DNA of 12,963 bases from Candidatus Bathyarchaeota archaeon ex4484_135. GTDB taxonomy: Archaea > Thermoproteota > Bathyarchaeia > EX4484-135. Shown here piece by piece: positions 12,843 through 12,963 of this stretch. Positions within the stretch are counted from its first letter, which is position 1. Each line of letters begins with the position of its first letter. The notes beneath the pieces are model-generated. The model saw nothing but the letters and a program-made list of their open reading frames with translations. It was not told where the DNA came from and did not search any database. Made by a program: the position numbers and the translations under genes. Location: the NCBI GenBank assembly GCA_002255025.1, contig NJEJ01000029.1, forward strand, positions 1 through 12,963. The letters run 5' to 3'.

Positions 12843-12963
12843 ATGCCGCATAGGCTCAGGAAGACTAGGTGGATGAGGGGGAGCAGGACCCACGGCTACG
12901 GAGCCCACGACAGGCACAGGGGACGAGGTAGCAGGCACTACCGCCGGGCCGGGAGGCATAAGC
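12843..12963 (+). CDS. rpl15: Ribosomal protein uL15 (N-terminal part, runs off the window)
   Basis: Forty complete codons are visible. MPHRLRKTRWMRGSRTHGYG and then HRGRGSRHYRRAGRHK match the basic, glycine-rich N-terminal extension of archaeal and eukaryotic uL15 (L15/L27a), which threads into the large subunit near domain V of 23S rRNA. The RKxRxxRGSRTHGxG block and the closing AGRHK are diagnostic. The stretch usually reading GSRGGRG is GSRHYRR here. The gene starts 7 bp after hsp20 with no visible promoter, so it is probably cotranscribed with it. rpl15 normally ends the spc ribosomal operon before secY; here it is preceded by hsp20, so that operon appears rearranged in this genome. Confidence 0.85.
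   Translation, partial: MPHRLRKTRWMRGSRTHGYGAHDRHRGRGSRHYRRAGRHK

Overview
The window looks like a piece of a GC-rich archaeal chromosome, most likely a thermophile of the TACK/Thermoproteota side. The evidence is an all-archaeal gene set: archaeal-type S-adenosylmethionine synthetase, GatE, pelota, a family B DNA polymerase, archaeal DnaG, a TyrRS close to crenarchaeal forms, archaeal Hsp20 and uL15. Archaeal TATA-like boxes sit about 25-30 bp before starts, several starts look leaderless, and TTG or GTG starts are common. The lineage call is inference; no rRNA or other phylogenetic anchor is present.

Layout. Positions 1-1192 (-): mat, which lacks only its last few codons at the window edge. 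Positions 1364-4455 (+): a likely transcription unit of an XRE-HTH/CBS regulator, an unknown iron-sulfur-type DUF2148 protein and gatE. Positions 4452-6516 (-): pelA and, upstream of it, a membrane-anchored tandem LEA14/WHy-domain protein. Positions 6639-9038 (+): polB. Positions 9018-12195 (-): a unit of a zinc-ribbon protein, tyrS, a small Toprim protein and dnaG. Positions 12296 to the end (+): hsp20 and the start of rpl15. Coding density is very high: no gap exceeds about 175 bp, and both convergent junctions overlap (gatE/pelA by 3 bp, polB/dnaG by 21 bp). There is no sign of mobile elements, CRISPR, rRNA or tRNA.

How the genes relate. The block mixes translation (gatE, tyrS, rpl15, pelA for ribosome rescue), replication and RNA processing (polB, dnaG, a small Toprim protein), proteostasis (hsp20) and AdoMet supply (mat). 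It is mainly a housekeeping region.

The strongest oddity is the polymerase. Its three DNA-synthesis motifs are intact, but all four catalytic carboxylates of the 3'-5' proofreading exonuclease are replaced, so it should polymerise without editing. Next in interest are the divergent pairing of mat with a CBS-domain regulator across a small inverted repeat, a tandem LEA14-like surface protein, a FeS-like cysteine motif in the unknown DUF2148 protein, and a changed Toprim loop in DnaG.
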